From assembly GCA_022826865.1 (NCBI GenBank), contig JAJDUC010000114.1, forward strand, positions 1 to 48,975: DNA of 48,975 nucleotides, in the 5' to 3' direction. Shown piece by piece: positions 30,436-39,607 of the stretch. The translations under genes and the position numbers were made by a program. Numbering within the stretch: position 1 is the stretch's first letter; each line of letters begins with the position of its first letter. The stretch comes from Anaerolineae bacterium. GTDB lineage: Bacteria > Chloroflexota > Anaerolineae > Aggregatilineales > Phototrophicaceae. The notes under the pieces were generated by a model that saw only the letters and a program-made list of their open reading frames with translations, was not told where the DNA came from and did not search any database.

Positions 30436-31218
30436 CTAGTGTATTTTGCCGATGCCCTTGATACGTTGCCGCGCCAGTTTGCAGTAATCTTCGCTAATGT
30501 CGATTCCAACCCAGTTTCGCCCGGAAAGCTCTGCAGCTATGACAGCGCTGCCTGACCCAATGAAAGGATCGAGCACAATTCTCGCTTCAGTTGAGTCTAT
30601 GCATTTCTGCGCGAGCGCAACAGGAAATGGCGCCGGATGCGGGTTGTTCGACTCTTGCGGAATCCGCCAGACATCGCCTTGCGCGTTTGCCTTTGGCGCC
30701 AGGCGGAAACCGCGCTTTACTATGAGATAAATCACCTCATATGTGGGCAGAAAATAGCCTGGATTAAAATTGATACCACCTCTACGCTGCCAAATGATGA
30801 TCTGTCGAAGCGGAAATCCTGCAACGATGTCGGCGCGGTCTTGCAGCAAGCCGCCCTGCACCCGCCACTTGTGATTGTAGAAAATAGCCCCTTCTTCGCT
30901 CAATACGCGTATCATCGCGGATAGACACGCTCGTTGCCACTCTACATAATCCACATGTGGCATGGCATCGTCATGACCGGCGTATCCTTCAAGCAGAGCG
31001 GCTTGCGGCCATTTGCCGCCGCTCCTGTTCTTGAGTCCGTTGCCAGTACTGTTTTTGATATTGTAGGGCGGACTGGTGACAATCAGATCAACTGAGCCGG
31101 GCGGCATCTGGCGCATCCGTTCGATACAATCGCCCTGGTGAACTTCGCCGAGCCAGTCTTCTATCTCGGAACGAAAGGCTGGCGCGGGATGTCGCTTCGC
31201 TTCCATTGCCGGGCTCAT
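30436..31218 (-). CDS. Solitary DNA methyltransferase (SPPY type)
   Basis: This 260-residue beta-class amino-methyltransferase has TSPPYNIK at 48-55 (motif IV) and LDPFIGSGSAVIAA near 220 (motif I), followed by GIDISEDYCKLA. It is distantly related to the methylase at 28471 but has no endonuclease beside it. It may be an orphan regulator of DNA function or the remaining half of another system. The start is ambiguous: GTG 31221, ATG 31218 or ATG 31206. It is convergent with SDR copy 3, with about 150 bases between that hold nothing I recognise. Confidence 0.85.
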   Translation of the reverse strand: MSPAMEAKRHPAPAFRSEIEDWLGEVHQGDCIERMRQMPPGSVDLIVTSPPYNIKNSTGNGLKNRSGGKWPQAALLEGYAGHDDAMPHVDYVEWQRACLSAMIRVLSEEGAIFYNHKWRVQGGLLQDRADIVAGFPLRQIIIWQRRGGINFNPGYFLPTYEVIYLIVKRGFRLAPKANAQGDVWRIPQESNNPHPAPFPVALAQKCIDSTEARIVLDPFIGSGSAVIAAELSGRNWVGIDISEDYCKLARQRIKGIGKIH

Positions 31219-31323
31219 CACTAAAATATACAGCTAGAACGCTTGTGCTGCAACTGACTGATTGCCCTGCTTGCTTTCTTCCTTAGCGTTTTGTATCGTC
31301 CAAACTATATCTGCTGAGGCCTT

Positions 31324-32169
31324 CTACCTTGAGTCGCCCAACACCTGCCGCGCATGCGCCAGACTCTCGGGCACGCCGATGTTGACCGGATCGGCCGAGC
31401 CTTCATATTCCAGCGAATACCAGCCTCTGTATCCCGCCGCGTCAAGCACAGCATAAATGCCCGCCAGATCCACCAAGCCCTTGCCGACGACGCAACCGCT
31501 CAACGAACGACCATCGGGATCGCTAAAGACATGCCCGGTTTCGGCCGCCCCCGCCAAGCCCATGTCTTTCAAATGCGCCAGCACCGCCCATTCAGCCAAT
31601 TCCGCCGCCGCCGCCAATGGATCTTGCCCAACCGGCAAGAAATTACCCGTATCGAAGTTGACGCGCAGCGCCGGCGAATTGACCTGCTCGATAATATCTC
31701 GCACTTGATCGCTGCGCCCGGCAAAGCGCCCGTGATTCTCCAAGGCCAGGGTGACGCCACGCGCCTCGGCATAAGCCGCGCCCGCCGACAGTCCCTCGAG
31801 GATCCAAGTCAGACCCTGCTCTTGCGATACGCCCTCGCGCGCGCTGCCACTGAAGACCCGCAGCAGATCTACGCCCAAGTCCAGCGCGATATCCACGCCC
31901 CGTTTCAGGTCGGCAAGCTCCTTATCGCGCGCGCTGGATTCCGGCTGAATGAAATCGTTGCTGATGGAATAAACCGCCACTTCCAGGCCGGCATCGGCGA
32001 TTCTCGCTTTTGCGGCGGGGAGCTCGCGCTCGGCATCGGTCCAGAAGATATCGAGCAATTCCACGCCGGTGACGTCTTGCGCCCCCGCATAATCGATAAA
32101 TCCCATGAGATCCATCCGCCCGGCGCGGACCTCCGCCACCAGGCTGTACATGCTCAAGCTCAGCTTCAT
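31324..32169 (-). CDS. Sugar phosphate isomerase/epimerase family (xylose isomerase-like TIM barrel)
   Basis: This 281-residue AP-endonuclease-2/xylose isomerase-like barrel has metal ligands in LALENHG (Glu), RVNFDTGN (Asp), AHLKDMG (His) and YSLEYEG (Glu). Such enzymes isomerise or epimerise free sugars or inososes. Its start overlaps the oxidoreductase gene upstream by four bases. It is last in the minus-strand operon with the sugar ABC transporter, and the pairing with a Gfo/Idh/MocA protein is typical of myo-inositol, 3-keto-sugar or similar pathways. The exact substrate is unknown. Confidence 0.85.
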   Translation of the reverse strand: MKLSLSMYSLVAEVRAGRMDLMGFIDYAGAQDVTGVELLDIFWTDAERELPAAKARIADAGLEVAVYSISNDFIQPESSARDKELADLKRGVDIALDLGVDLLRVFSGSAREGVSQEQGLTWILEGLSAGAAYAEARGVTLALENHGRFAGRSDQVRDIIEQVNSPALRVNFDTGNFLPVGQDPLAAAAELAEWAVLAHLKDMGLAGAAETGHVFSDPDGRSLSGCVVGKGLVDLAGIYAVLDAAGYRGWYSLEYEGSADPVNIGVPESLAHARQVLGDSR

Positions 32170-33131
32170 ATAGTTCCTCCTGCGCCTTGATAGGCGGCTT
32201 CAATCACGCGCATCACCGCCAGCCCGTCTTCGGGACGAACAAGGGGCGGCGCGCCCGTCTCCAGGCAGCGCAGAAAATGATCCGCCTGCGCGGTGAAGCG
32301 GTCGGGCGCATCAAAAGTCTCTTCCGTCCAGCCGTCGTCCTCCGCCAGCTTGTAGCGCAATCCCGCCGCCGCGTCATAGTCAATGACGGCCTGTCCCTCG
32401 CTGCCGTGAATGCGCACGTTGGCTTCCGCCACCGGCGTCACCCAACTGCAATTCAGCGTTCCCAGCACGCCGCTTCGGCTGCGCAGCAAAAGCGAAGCGC
32501 TGTCCTCCACTGTGATCGGCAGCGTCGCCGAGACCGCGGCCCCCACAAACTCAATCTCATCGCCGGTCAGGGCGCGGAAAATATCGATGCTATGCGCCAA
32601 TGTGTCGATCAAGATGCCGCCACCGGCGATATCCGCCTCTGTGAACCAGGAATTGCCCGCCCGCGGGAAGCGAAACGCGAAGCGGTTTTCAATCTGCACC
32701 AGCTTCCCCAGCCGGCCCCCCGCGATCAAATCCTGCGCTGCCCGCAGCGGCGCATGAAAGCGGTGGCAGAAGGCGAATTGCAGAATCTTCCCCCGCATCG
32801 CCGCGACGATCGCCTCGGTTTCCGCCAGGGTGCGCGCCGGCGGTTTCTCACACAGGACGGCAATGCCGCGCTCCGCCGCCATTTCGACGGCGGGGAGATG
32901 ATATTTCGGCGGTGTGCAGACGCTCAGGGCATCGGGCCGCAGGGCATCCAGCATCGCTTCGCCCTCGGCGAAGGCCCTCCCGCCAAAGGCCGCCGCCCGT
33001 TCCTGCGCCGCCGATTCCAGGACATCGGCGATGCCCACGATTTCACAGCGCTCCGCATGCGCGGCATAGGCCTTCAGATGAGTCCCGCCGATGCCGCCGG
33101 CGCCGATGACCGCAACCCGGATTTTGCCCAT
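32166..33131 (-). CDS. Gfo/Idh/MocA-family oxidoreductase
   Basis: This 321-residue NAD(P)-dependent sugar or inositol dehydrogenase has the Rossmann motif [12 protein letters not shown] (residues 6-17), CEKPPA with the family EKP lysine near 95, and the C-terminal alpha/beta domain. Start at 33131 is chosen for AGGAGA seven bases before it; the frame is open to 33158. It overlaps the isomerase by four bases and follows the permease genes, so the operon joins uptake to the first oxidation and isomerisation steps. Confidence 0.88.
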   Translation of the reverse strand: MGKIRVAVIGAGGIGGTHLKAYAAHAERCEIVGIADVLESAAQERAAAFGGRAFAEGEAMLDALRPDALSVCTPPKYHLPAVEMAAERGIAVLCEKPPARTLAETEAIVAAMRGKILQFAFCHRFHAPLRAAQDLIAGGRLGKLVQIENRFAFRFPRAGNSWFTEADIAGGGILIDTLAHSIDIFRALTGDEIEFVGAAVSATLPITVEDSASLLLRSRSGVLGTLNCSWVTPVAEANVRIHGSEGQAVIDYDAAAGLRYKLAEDDGWTEETFDAPDRFTAQADHFLRCLETGAPPLVRPEDGLAVMRVIEAAYQGAGGTI

Positions 33132-33229
33132 CTTCGATCTCCTGGCTATCCCCTTCACATCAACAGCTTGTGCTTGCCCGCCCCAAAGCAGGCGCCCGCC
33201 ATCAGTCTTATCCCTTGATTATCTCTTGA

Positions 33230-34096
33230 TTACCCCTTGAGCCCGGTCAGCGCGATGCCGCGGACAAATGTCTTCTGCGTGAAGAAGAAAAGCGCAATGG
33301 TCGGCAGCATCGCCAAGGTCGAAGCCGCCATCATCAATTGCCACTGTGCGCCGTACATATTCTGGAACAGCTTCAAACCCAATGAAATCGTCCAGTCTTT
33401 CTGATCGGTCAAATAGATCAATGGACCGAGGAAATCCCGGTAAGTTTGAACAAATGTGAAGAGCGCCACCACCGCCAGGGCCGGCCGCATCAGCGGGATC
33501 ATGACATACCACAAGATGCTCAATTCGCTGGCGCCGTCAATCTTCGCCGCGTCGCTCAACTCCTGCGGGATGGTCAAGAGAAACTGCCGCAGCAGAAAGA
33601 CATAAAGCGCGCTGCCGAAGAAGTGCGGCACCACCAGCGGCAAGAAAGTGCCCACCCAGCCCAGTTGGCGGAAAATGAGATAGAGCGGAATCAGCGTCAC
33701 TTGTGATGGCAGCATGATTGTGCTGAGATAAATCAGGAAGATGATATTGCGCCCGGGCCACTGAATGCGCGCGAAACCATAAGCGATAAAGGTGCAGGAC
33801 AGCACCGTGCCCAGCACGGTCAAGCCGGAGATCGCGATCGTATTCCACATGTAGCGCCAGAAGGGGATGTAGGTGGTAGACGCCGCGAAATTTTGCCATT
33901 GCGGTTCGGGCGGAAAGATCGGCGGCGGCTGCTGGAAGATTTCCACATCGGTCTTCAAGGCGGTGACGAGAAGCCAATAGAGCGGAAAGATATAGGCGAC
34001 CGCCATAACGATGACAATCGTATAGGCGATCGTCCGCTTGATGCGGTCCTGAATGATCCGGTTTTCCCGCCAGCCGATGCGCGTCGTCGCCGTCAC
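33230..34096 (-). CDS. CUT1 sugar ABC transporter permease, MalG type
   Basis: This 288-residue membrane protein has the first helix at about 22-44 and an EAA loop of the form DAAKIDGASEL..MIPLMRPA. It ends in FVRGIALTGLKG, typical of the family. The start is GTG 34096, immediately after the stop of the partner permease, so reinitiation is likely. It is the second channel subunit of the importer in this operon. No ATPase gene is present. Confidence 0.9.
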   Translation of the reverse strand: MTATTRIGWRENRIIQDRIKRTIAYTIVIVMAVAYIFPLYWLLVTALKTDVEIFQQPPPIFPPEPQWQNFAASTTYIPFWRYMWNTIAISGLTVLGTVLSCTFIAYGFARIQWPGRNIIFLIYLSTIMLPSQVTLIPLYLIFRQLGWVGTFLPLVVPHFFGSALYVFLLRQFLLTIPQELSDAAKIDGASELSILWYVMIPLMRPALAVVALFTFVQTYRDFLGPLIYLTDQKDWTISLGLKLFQNMYGAQWQLMMAASTLAMLPTIALFFFTQKTFVRGIALTGLKG

Positions 34097-35023
34097 CTAA
34101 TTCTCCGCGTGATAATAGACCCAGCGCGCCGTCTTAAACAAGAAGAGCGTCGCGATCAGCACGATCATGAACAAGATCCAGGCTTGCGCGCTGGCATAAC
34201 CCATCTTGAATTGCTGGAATGCGGTCTGATATAGATACATCGAATAAAACATAGCCGAGTTGGCGACGCCGCCAGCTGAGCCGTCGCGGGTCGCCGTCAT
34301 CACCCAGGCTTCTGTGAAGTACTGGAAGTATCCGATCACGTTGACGATGATGGTGTAAAAGATCACCGGGCTGATCATCGGCAGCGTGATTCTGAAAGTC
34401 TTCTGCAAGGCGTTCGCCCCGTCCAGCTCGGCCGATTCCAACAAGTCATGCGGCACATCTTGCAAGCCCGCCAGATAAATCAGAATGGTGTTGCCGCCGA
34501 ACCAGGCGCCCATGAAGATCAGCGACGGCTTGACCCACCTGGGGTCGGTCAGCCAGCCCACCGGCGGCAAACCGATCAGCTTGAGAAACTCGTTCAAGAT
34601 GCCGAATTGACCGTTGAAAATCCAGAGCCAGACGATGGTCGAGGCAACCACCGGTGTTATCGACGGCACATAAAATATACTACGATAAAGCGACAAGCCC
34701 TTGATCTTCGTATTCAGCAGCAGCGCCATCAGCATGTTGAAGACCAAGTGGATTGGCAGGCCGATCATCACCATGTACAAGGTATTCTGGATGCCGATCT
34801 TGAAGACGCGGTCTTCAAGCAGGAACCTGTAGTTGTTCAATCCCACGTAGCGCGGCGGCTGCAAAATATTGTAGCGCGTGAAGCTGTATTGCAGCGACTG
34901 AACGATCGGCCCGATATTGAATAAGAAAAAGCCGATGAGCGCCGGCGAAATGAAGAGCAGGCCGACAATCAGCGACCGTCTCTGCCGTTTGCTGAGAGTG
35001 GGCCTGCGAATTGAAATGGTCAT
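34097..35023 (-). CDS. CUT1 sugar ABC transporter permease, MalF type
   Basis: This 308-residue membrane protein starts MTISIRRPTLSKRQRR, followed by a helix (SLIVGLLFISPALIGFFLF). The EAA loop is ESAELDGANAL..TLPMISPV. ATG 35023 is used because it gives the usual short N-terminus; the open frame to 35146 runs through intergenic repeat sequence. It is separated from the binding-protein gene upstream by about 220 bases filled with a repeat. Confidence 0.88.
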   Translation of the reverse strand: MTISIRRPTLSKRQRRSLIVGLLFISPALIGFFLFNIGPIVQSLQYSFTRYNILQPPRYVGLNNYRFLLEDRVFKIGIQNTLYMVMIGLPIHLVFNMLMALLLNTKIKGLSLYRSIFYVPSITPVVASTIVWLWIFNGQFGILNEFLKLIGLPPVGWLTDPRWVKPSLIFMGAWFGGNTILIYLAGLQDVPHDLLESAELDGANALQKTFRITLPMISPVIFYTIIVNVIGYFQYFTEAWVMTATRDGSAGGVANSAMFYSMYLYQTAFQQFKMGYASAQAWILFMIVLIATLFLFKTARWVYYHAEN

Positions 35024-35032
35024 AGGTGGACA

Positions 35033-35242
35033 TTGCCCCCATCCCCCGGCCCCTTCGCCATCTCTATGGCGAAACATCCCCAAAATGAGGGAAGGGGAGC
35101 CAGTCGCGCGATGCCAATATGACGATGCAAATTTTGCACAGAACAACAGTCCAATGCAGATCTCGACTTACGCGGTCAAAGCCCCTCCCCCTTTATGGGA
35201 TGCTCAGCCATAAAGATGGCGAAGGGGCTTGGGGTAGGGTTA
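35033..35242. repeat. Second intergenic repeat family, copy 2
   Basis: The stretch contains the hairpin TTCGCCAT/ATGGCGAA (35065-35080), then CATCCCCAAAATGAGGGAAGGGG, matching the core at 16577-16600. Further along are an oppositely oriented GCCCCTCCCCC arm and GGGGCTTGGGGTAGGG. It fills the gap between binding protein and permease genes of a sugar importer, as the first copy does. Confidence 0.55.
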
Positions 35243-35246
35243 GCCG

Positions 35247-36539
35247 TTACATCATCGCCATGTCGAGCTCGCGTTGGACCTCCTCAGTCACGCGATCAAG
35301 CGCAGCCTGCGCTGAAAGCTGACCGGCCTTGACCGAGGTCTCGGCTTCGCCCAGGCGCGAATTGTAGAAGTCGTTCACTGGAATCTTCGCCGGGCCGAAG
35401 GCGTTCGGGCCGTTCAGCAGATCCAGCGCCAATTGGAAGCGGTGATCGCTGACGAAGCGCTCAGCCGTTGCGGCGCCGACTTTGGGCGGGATGTTCTGGA
35501 TGTTGAAGCAGAACTCGCCCATGTGCTCGTCTTCGCTCAACCAACGGATGAATTCCCAAGCCGCGTCCGGGTTGATTACACCGGTCGGAATCGTGAAGAC
35601 GCTGCCGCCGAAGGTCGTGCAGTTCGGACGGCCGCCATCGGGATATGGCGCCGGGATCATATCCATCTCGAGATCGGGAGCGAACTTCTTCTGGAATTGG
35701 ATGAACCACTCGCCGACCTGCTTGAAGCCCTCTTTGCCGACGAAGAAGGGATTCTGCGTGCTGATGTAGTCGCCGAAGCCACTGGTGAAAGCCGCAACCT
35801 TTTCCGTCCCAAGCCGCGACCAGTAACCCGCCATCCACTCCAGCGCCGCCACGTTGGCCGGGTCGTTCGCCGTGATCGTCCCGCTGTCCTCGTCATACAA
35901 GCTGCCGCCGAAGACATGCGCCCACCAGGTGAGATTGGCCGGCAGCAGGCCGACGCGCTCAATATTGCCGTCCGCATCAATGATCTCGTAGGCTTGCGAA
36001 ACTTCGTCCAATTCATCAATGCTTGTCGGCGGCGCGCTGACGCCCAGCTCCTGCATAGCAGGCGGTGAAAACGCCAGCATGCGCGCGTTGGATGTACACA
36101 TCAAACCCCAGAGCTCGCCGTTGTACCACCAGTTTTCCCAGAGTTGCGGGAAGTATTCGGATCCATCGATGCCAGCCGCTTCCGCGTATGCCGTCAGCGG
36201 CGTCAGCGCGCCCTGGGACGCGATCTGCACCAACTGATGCAGCCAGACTGCCGAGACGACATCGGGCGGATTGCCACCCGCGATCGCGGTCAGCACCTTC
36301 TCGTACTGACCGAATACCGTCGTCATATTGACGTAAACATTGGCATGCTCTTCATTGAATTGATCGACCAGGGCTTGCAGGGCATCAAACTCGAAGCCGC
36401 TCCAACCCGTCCAGTAATTCAGGAAGGCCTGTTCCTGCGCATAGGTAAGGCCGGCCGGCATCGCCGATAAGGCCGCCGCCGTACCCGCCGCCATACTCGC
36501 GCGCAAAAAATCCCGCCTTGAGAGCTTTCTTTCGTCCAT
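35247..36539 (-). CDS. Sugar-binding protein of a CUT1 importer, Tat signal
   Basis: This 430-residue family 1 extracellular solute-binding protein has a twin-arginine signal SRRDFLRASMAAG (residues 7-20), a hydrophobic stretch and a cut near YAQ. There is no lipobox cysteine. Tat export implies folding before secretion. The mature part has the usual TGWSGFEFDALQALVDQFN start. GGGGAGAAAAG lies before ATG 36539. It is first in the minus-strand operon with the two permeases, oxidoreductase and isomerase. The ligand is unknown; an oligosaccharide or sugar derivative is likely. Confidence 0.9.
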   Translation of the reverse strand: MDERKLSRRDFLRASMAAGTAAALSAMPAGLTYAQEQAFLNYWTGWSGFEFDALQALVDQFNEEHANVYVNMTTVFGQYEKVLTAIAGGNPPDVVSAVWLHQLVQIASQGALTPLTAYAEAAGIDGSEYFPQLWENWWYNGELWGLMCTSNARMLAFSPPAMQELGVSAPPTSIDELDEVSQAYEIIDADGNIERVGLLPANLTWWAHVFGGSLYDEDSGTITANDPANVAALEWMAGYWSRLGTEKVAAFTSGFGDYISTQNPFFVGKEGFKQVGEWFIQFQKKFAPDLEMDMIPAPYPDGGRPNCTTFGGSVFTIPTGVINPDAAWEFIRWLSEDEHMGEFCFNIQNIPPKVGAATAERFVSDHRFQLALDLLNGPNAFGPAKIPVNDFYNSRLGEAETSVKAGQLSAQAALDRVTEEVQRELDMAMM

Positions 36540-36726
36540 GTTCTTTTCTCCCCTCAGAACCTTATCCGACTGAAACGATTCATCAACTGACGCCGTTCAA
36601 GACCGCCCGCCAAATCGCTGCTCATTGATTTCCTGAGCTATCGAGCGGACGCGTCGACGCTTAGTCGCCATTATGACCCGCGTTGGATTCTTTGTCAAAA
36701 CCGCCCGCAACGGGTAGTGTATCTAT

Positions 36727-36861
36727 TTCGGTTGAAATAGTCTGGTAGGGGCGATCCGGTGGATCGTCCGATGGGTAAAACAGGATCGAAATTGGGCGAC
36801 TCACCGAGTCGCCCCTACCAAATCGTCGGTATTTGAAGAAATTCAACCGACTTTGATACAG
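36727..36861. mobile_element. 135-bp REP-containing inverted-repeat element, copy 1
   Basis: The ends CGGTTGA (36729-36735) and TCAACCG (36843-36849) are inverted. Inside are two outward GTAG hairpins, GGGCGATCC/GGATCGTCC (36745-36769) and GGGCGACTC/GAGTCGCCC (36794-36818), joined by a CAGGATCGAAATT spacer. An inverted copy with the same spacer and flanks lies at 48686-48822. The rest of the 404-base gap (36540-36943) shows nothing else I recognise. Confidence 0.8.
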
Positions 36862-36943
36862 TACCCCGCAACGTGTGACAATATAGGTATCAGCCGCCGA
36901 TCTTGCTGGCGGCGCCATGAGCATTGCCGGGGGCAAATCCGCT

Positions 36944-38104
36944 ATGACCAGCAAACCGGGTTTAGAGGTCTTTCTCGATTCCCTTCTCCATCTCGTCGCC
37001 GGCAAACGCGCCGCCCTGCTCGCCTGCCCGAGCAGCGTCGACCGCAACCTGCGCAGCAGCGTCGAATGTCTTTACGCGCGCCCCGACATCAATCTCGTCG
37101 CCTTGTTCGGCCCGGAGCACGGCTTGCGCGGCGATGCGCAAGCGGGCAAGAAGGTCGCCGACAGCCGCGACCGGCTGACGCAGCTGCCGGTCTACAGCCT
37201 CTATGGCCCCAGCCAACGACCCGAGCCTGATATGCTGCGCGGCGTTGATGTCTTCATCATCGACCTGCAGGATGGCGGCGTTCGCTTCTACACCTACCTG
37301 GCTACAACCCTCTACGTCATGGAGGCGGCAGGCAAAGCCGGCATCCCGGTTATCATTCTGGATCGGCCGGCGCCGATCAGCGGCGTCCGCGTCGAAGGCC
37401 CGGTATTGGACGCGTCTCATACCTCCTTCGTAGGTCCCTGGACCCTGCCAATCCGTTATGGCATGACCATCGGCGAAATCGCGCGCCTGCTGAACGAAGA
37501 AGCGCAAATCGGCTGCGAGCTGACTGTCGTCCCGCTGGCTGACTGGTCGCGCGATATGTGGCACGACGACGCCGGCCTGCCCTTCGTCCCGTCGTCGCCC
37601 AATTTGCCCACGCTTGAGTCGATGACGCTCTATCCGGGGACTTGCCTGGTCGAAGGCACAAACATCTCCGAAGGACGCGGCACAACGCGGCCCTTCGAAT
37701 ATATCGGCGCGCCCTGGCTCTCGGCTGAGTCGCTGGCGGATGAGCTCAACGCGCTCGCGCTGGCTGGCCTGCGCTTCCGCCCGGTCTATTTCCAGCCCAG
37801 CTTTGGCAAGTATGCGGGCGAAGTTTGCGCCGGCGCGCATCTCTACGTGACCGACCGCGACCGCTTGCAGCCGATAGAAGCTATGCTGCATGTCCTGCAA
37901 ATAATAAAGCGGATGTATCCCGCTGAATTCGCCTGGCGCCCGCGTTGGGCGGCGGGATTGCGCCGTCCGATAGATTTGCTCTGGGGAAGCCCTGGCTTGC
38001 GCCGTCAAATCGACGCCGACCGCCCGGTCGCCGAACTGATAGCGGCCTGGCAGCCGGGACTGGCGCAGTTTCAGCAATTAATAACGCGCTACATGTTATA
38101 CTAA
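36944..38104 (+). CDS. namZ: Exo-beta-N-acetylmuramidase NamZ (DUF1343, GH171)
   Basis: This 386-residue protein has the DUF1343 landmarks: LFGPEHGLRGDAQAG near residue 50, DVFIIDLQDGGVRFYTY near 95, LDRPAPISG near 130, PNLPTLESMTLYPGTCLVEG near 220-240 and TNISEGRGTTRPFEYIGAP after that. NamZ removes MurNAc from the non-reducing end of peptidoglycan fragments. No signal peptide is visible. The frame also has an ATG at 36917; 36944 gives the family-like N-terminus. It stands 52 bases before a binding protein and two permeases, so the importer may carry the sugars it frees. The NagZ-like GH3 at 5.2 kb supplies the complementary GlcNAc cut. Confidence 0.88.
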   Translation: MTSKPGLEVFLDSLLHLVAGKRAALLACPSSVDRNLRSSVECLYARPDINLVALFGPEHGLRGDAQAGKKVADSRDRLTQLPVYSLYGPSQRPEPDMLRGVDVFIIDLQDGGVRFYTYLATTLYVMEAAGKAGIPVIILDRPAPISGVRVEGPVLDASHTSFVGPWTLPIRYGMTIGEIARLLNEEAQIGCELTVVPLADWSRDMWHDDAGLPFVPSSPNLPTLESMTLYPGTCLVEGTNISEGRGTTRPFEYIGAPWLSAESLADELNALALAGLRFRPVYFQPSFGKYAGEVCAGAHLYVTDRDRLQPIEAMLHVLQIIKRMYPAEFAWRPRWAAGLRRPIDLLWGSPGLRRQIDADRPVAELIAAWQPGLAQFQQLITRYMLY

Positions 38105-38111
38105 ATGGCGA

Positions 38112-38128
38112 TGCAAGCGCTCTATATT
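38112..38128 (+). promoter_or_regulatory. Weak LacI-type half-palindrome and -10-like box before the binding-protein gene
   Basis: TGCAAGCGCTCTA (38112-38124) resembles the centre of LacI/GalR operators (AAGCGCT) and is followed by TATATT (38123-38128). No matching -35 box is seen, and the right half of the palindrome is poor. Confidence 0.25.
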
Positions 38129-38156
38129 CTTATGAGCAGAAATGTGGAGGAATAGG

Positions 38157-39458
38157 ATGAATCCCAAAAGATTGCTCTGTTTTGTATTTTTGTTCGCTCT
38201 CTTAGGCGCATTCAGTTCTGCCGCGCTGGCGCAAGACACCACGTTGACGATGCTGACTCACTGGGGCACGGAAGATCAACTGGCGGCGCAGCAAGCCATC
38301 ATTGACGCCTACATGGCGGAAAACCCGGATGTGGCTATCGAATTGGTCACGGTCGATTTCGGCGAATTGCGCACCAAGATCATCACCGGCCGCACCGCCG
38401 GCATCAGCGCCGATGTCTATCACTTCTATCATCTCTGGCTGCCGGACTTTGTGAACGCCGGTGTCCTGGCCGAGCCGACCCAGGATGCGCTTAGCTACAT
38501 CAATGAGAATGTGGCGCAGGGCACGATCGACGCCGTCAGCACTTCAGACGGGCAGACCTGGGGCTATCCGACCGAGGTCAACCCCTATCAGCTGGTTTAC
38601 AACAAGCGGCTGCTGGCGGAAGCCGGTTATGATGCCCCGCCGGCGAATTGGGACGAACTCAAGGACATGGCTGCCGCGATCACACAGGTCGATGATACGG
38701 GCGCCATCACTCAGCTCGGATTCGGTGTCATCGCGGGTTGGGATTCGGGCATCGTGCATCCCTTCAGCTCGCTGCTATTCTCCAACGGCGGCAATTTCCT
38801 GAGCGAAGATCGTACGGTCGCCGAGTTCAACAGCCCTGAAGGGATCGAAACTTTGCAGCTATATGCCGATATGGTCGCCAGCGGCGGCACCGACCCCAGC
38901 ATCAGCGGCTTGGGCGATTTCCCCAGCGGCACAGTCGGCATGGTGATCATGGCGCCCTGGTGGCGCGCCACCTTGCGCGCGGCTGAGGGCATAGACTTCG
39001 ACACGGAAGTCGGCGTCGCCGAGATCCCTGTGGGGCCGAGCGGAGAGGCGCCATCGAGCATCGCCTATACCTGGCTCTTCGCCGTGGATTCCAATTCGCC
39101 CAACAAGCCAGCCGCCTGGGATTTCATTCACTGGATGAATGCGGAACATGAAGAGGGCGTCGGCTCGGCAATCGGTGATTTCCTGGTCAATGGCTTGGGC
39201 GCCATTCCCAGTTTTGATCACGATCAAGCCGCTTTTGCCGAATCAATGAGCGATCACTATGTCTCGGCGTTTGTCGCCGCCTCCGCTTATGCCCGTCCCG
39301 AACAGATCGTAGCCGGCGGCCAAGAGATCAAGACCCTGTTGCAGGTCGAGATTGAAGCCGTTCTGACCGGCATGACATCGCCGGAGGATGCGCTGGCATC
39401 GGTGGAAATGCAGGCGAACGCCATATTGGAAGAGCAGAGGATGATGGCTGAAGAATAA
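38157..39458 (+). CDS. Sugar-binding protein of a second CUT1 importer
   Basis: This 433-residue family 1 solute-binding protein has a Sec signal peptide (MNPKRLLCFVFLFALLGAFS, cut near ALAQ) and no lipobox cysteine. The mature domain begins TLTMLTHWGTEDQLAAQQ and contains TWGYPTEVNPYQLVYNK. GGAGG lies upstream of ATG 38157. Two permeases follow. The neighbours (NamZ, GNAT, PIG-L-like) make an amino sugar or muropeptide-derived sugar a reasonable ligand, but the sequence does not prove it. Confidence 0.9.
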   Translation: MNPKRLLCFVFLFALLGAFSSAALAQDTTLTMLTHWGTEDQLAAQQAIIDAYMAENPDVAIELVTVDFGELRTKIITGRTAGISADVYHFYHLWLPDFVNAGVLAEPTQDALSYINENVAQGTIDAVSTSDGQTWGYPTEVNPYQLVYNKRLLAEAGYDAPPANWDELKDMAAAITQVDDTGAITQLGFGVIAGWDSGIVHPFSSLLFSNGGNFLSEDRTVAEFNSPEGIETLQLYADMVASGGTDPSISGLGDFPSGTVGMVIMAPWWRATLRAAEGIDFDTEVGVAEIPVGPSGEAPSSIAYTWLFAVDSNSPNKPAAWDFIHWMNAEHEEGVGSAIGDFLVNGLGAIPSFDHDQAAFAESMSDHYVSAFVAASAYARPEQIVAGGQEIKTLLQVEIEAVLTGMTSPEDALASVEMQANAILEEQRMMAEE

Positions 39459-39607
39459 GCCATCGCGACCAATCCTGACCTGGCATATTGCGGGCGGCCT
39501 GTCCGGTCGCCCGCTCCATTCTGTCATTTGCTCGCGCTTCGCAATCGATTGCCCGCCTCACAGCGCTGATCCCCGCCAACGCCCAGCACGGATTAGAGTC
39601 GGTAATT

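Noticed and set aside
27968..31218. A larger phage-defence island (BREX, DISARM or similar)
   Set aside because: Only one small endonuclease and two methyltransferases are present; no helicase, phosphatase or other core defence gene is encoded.
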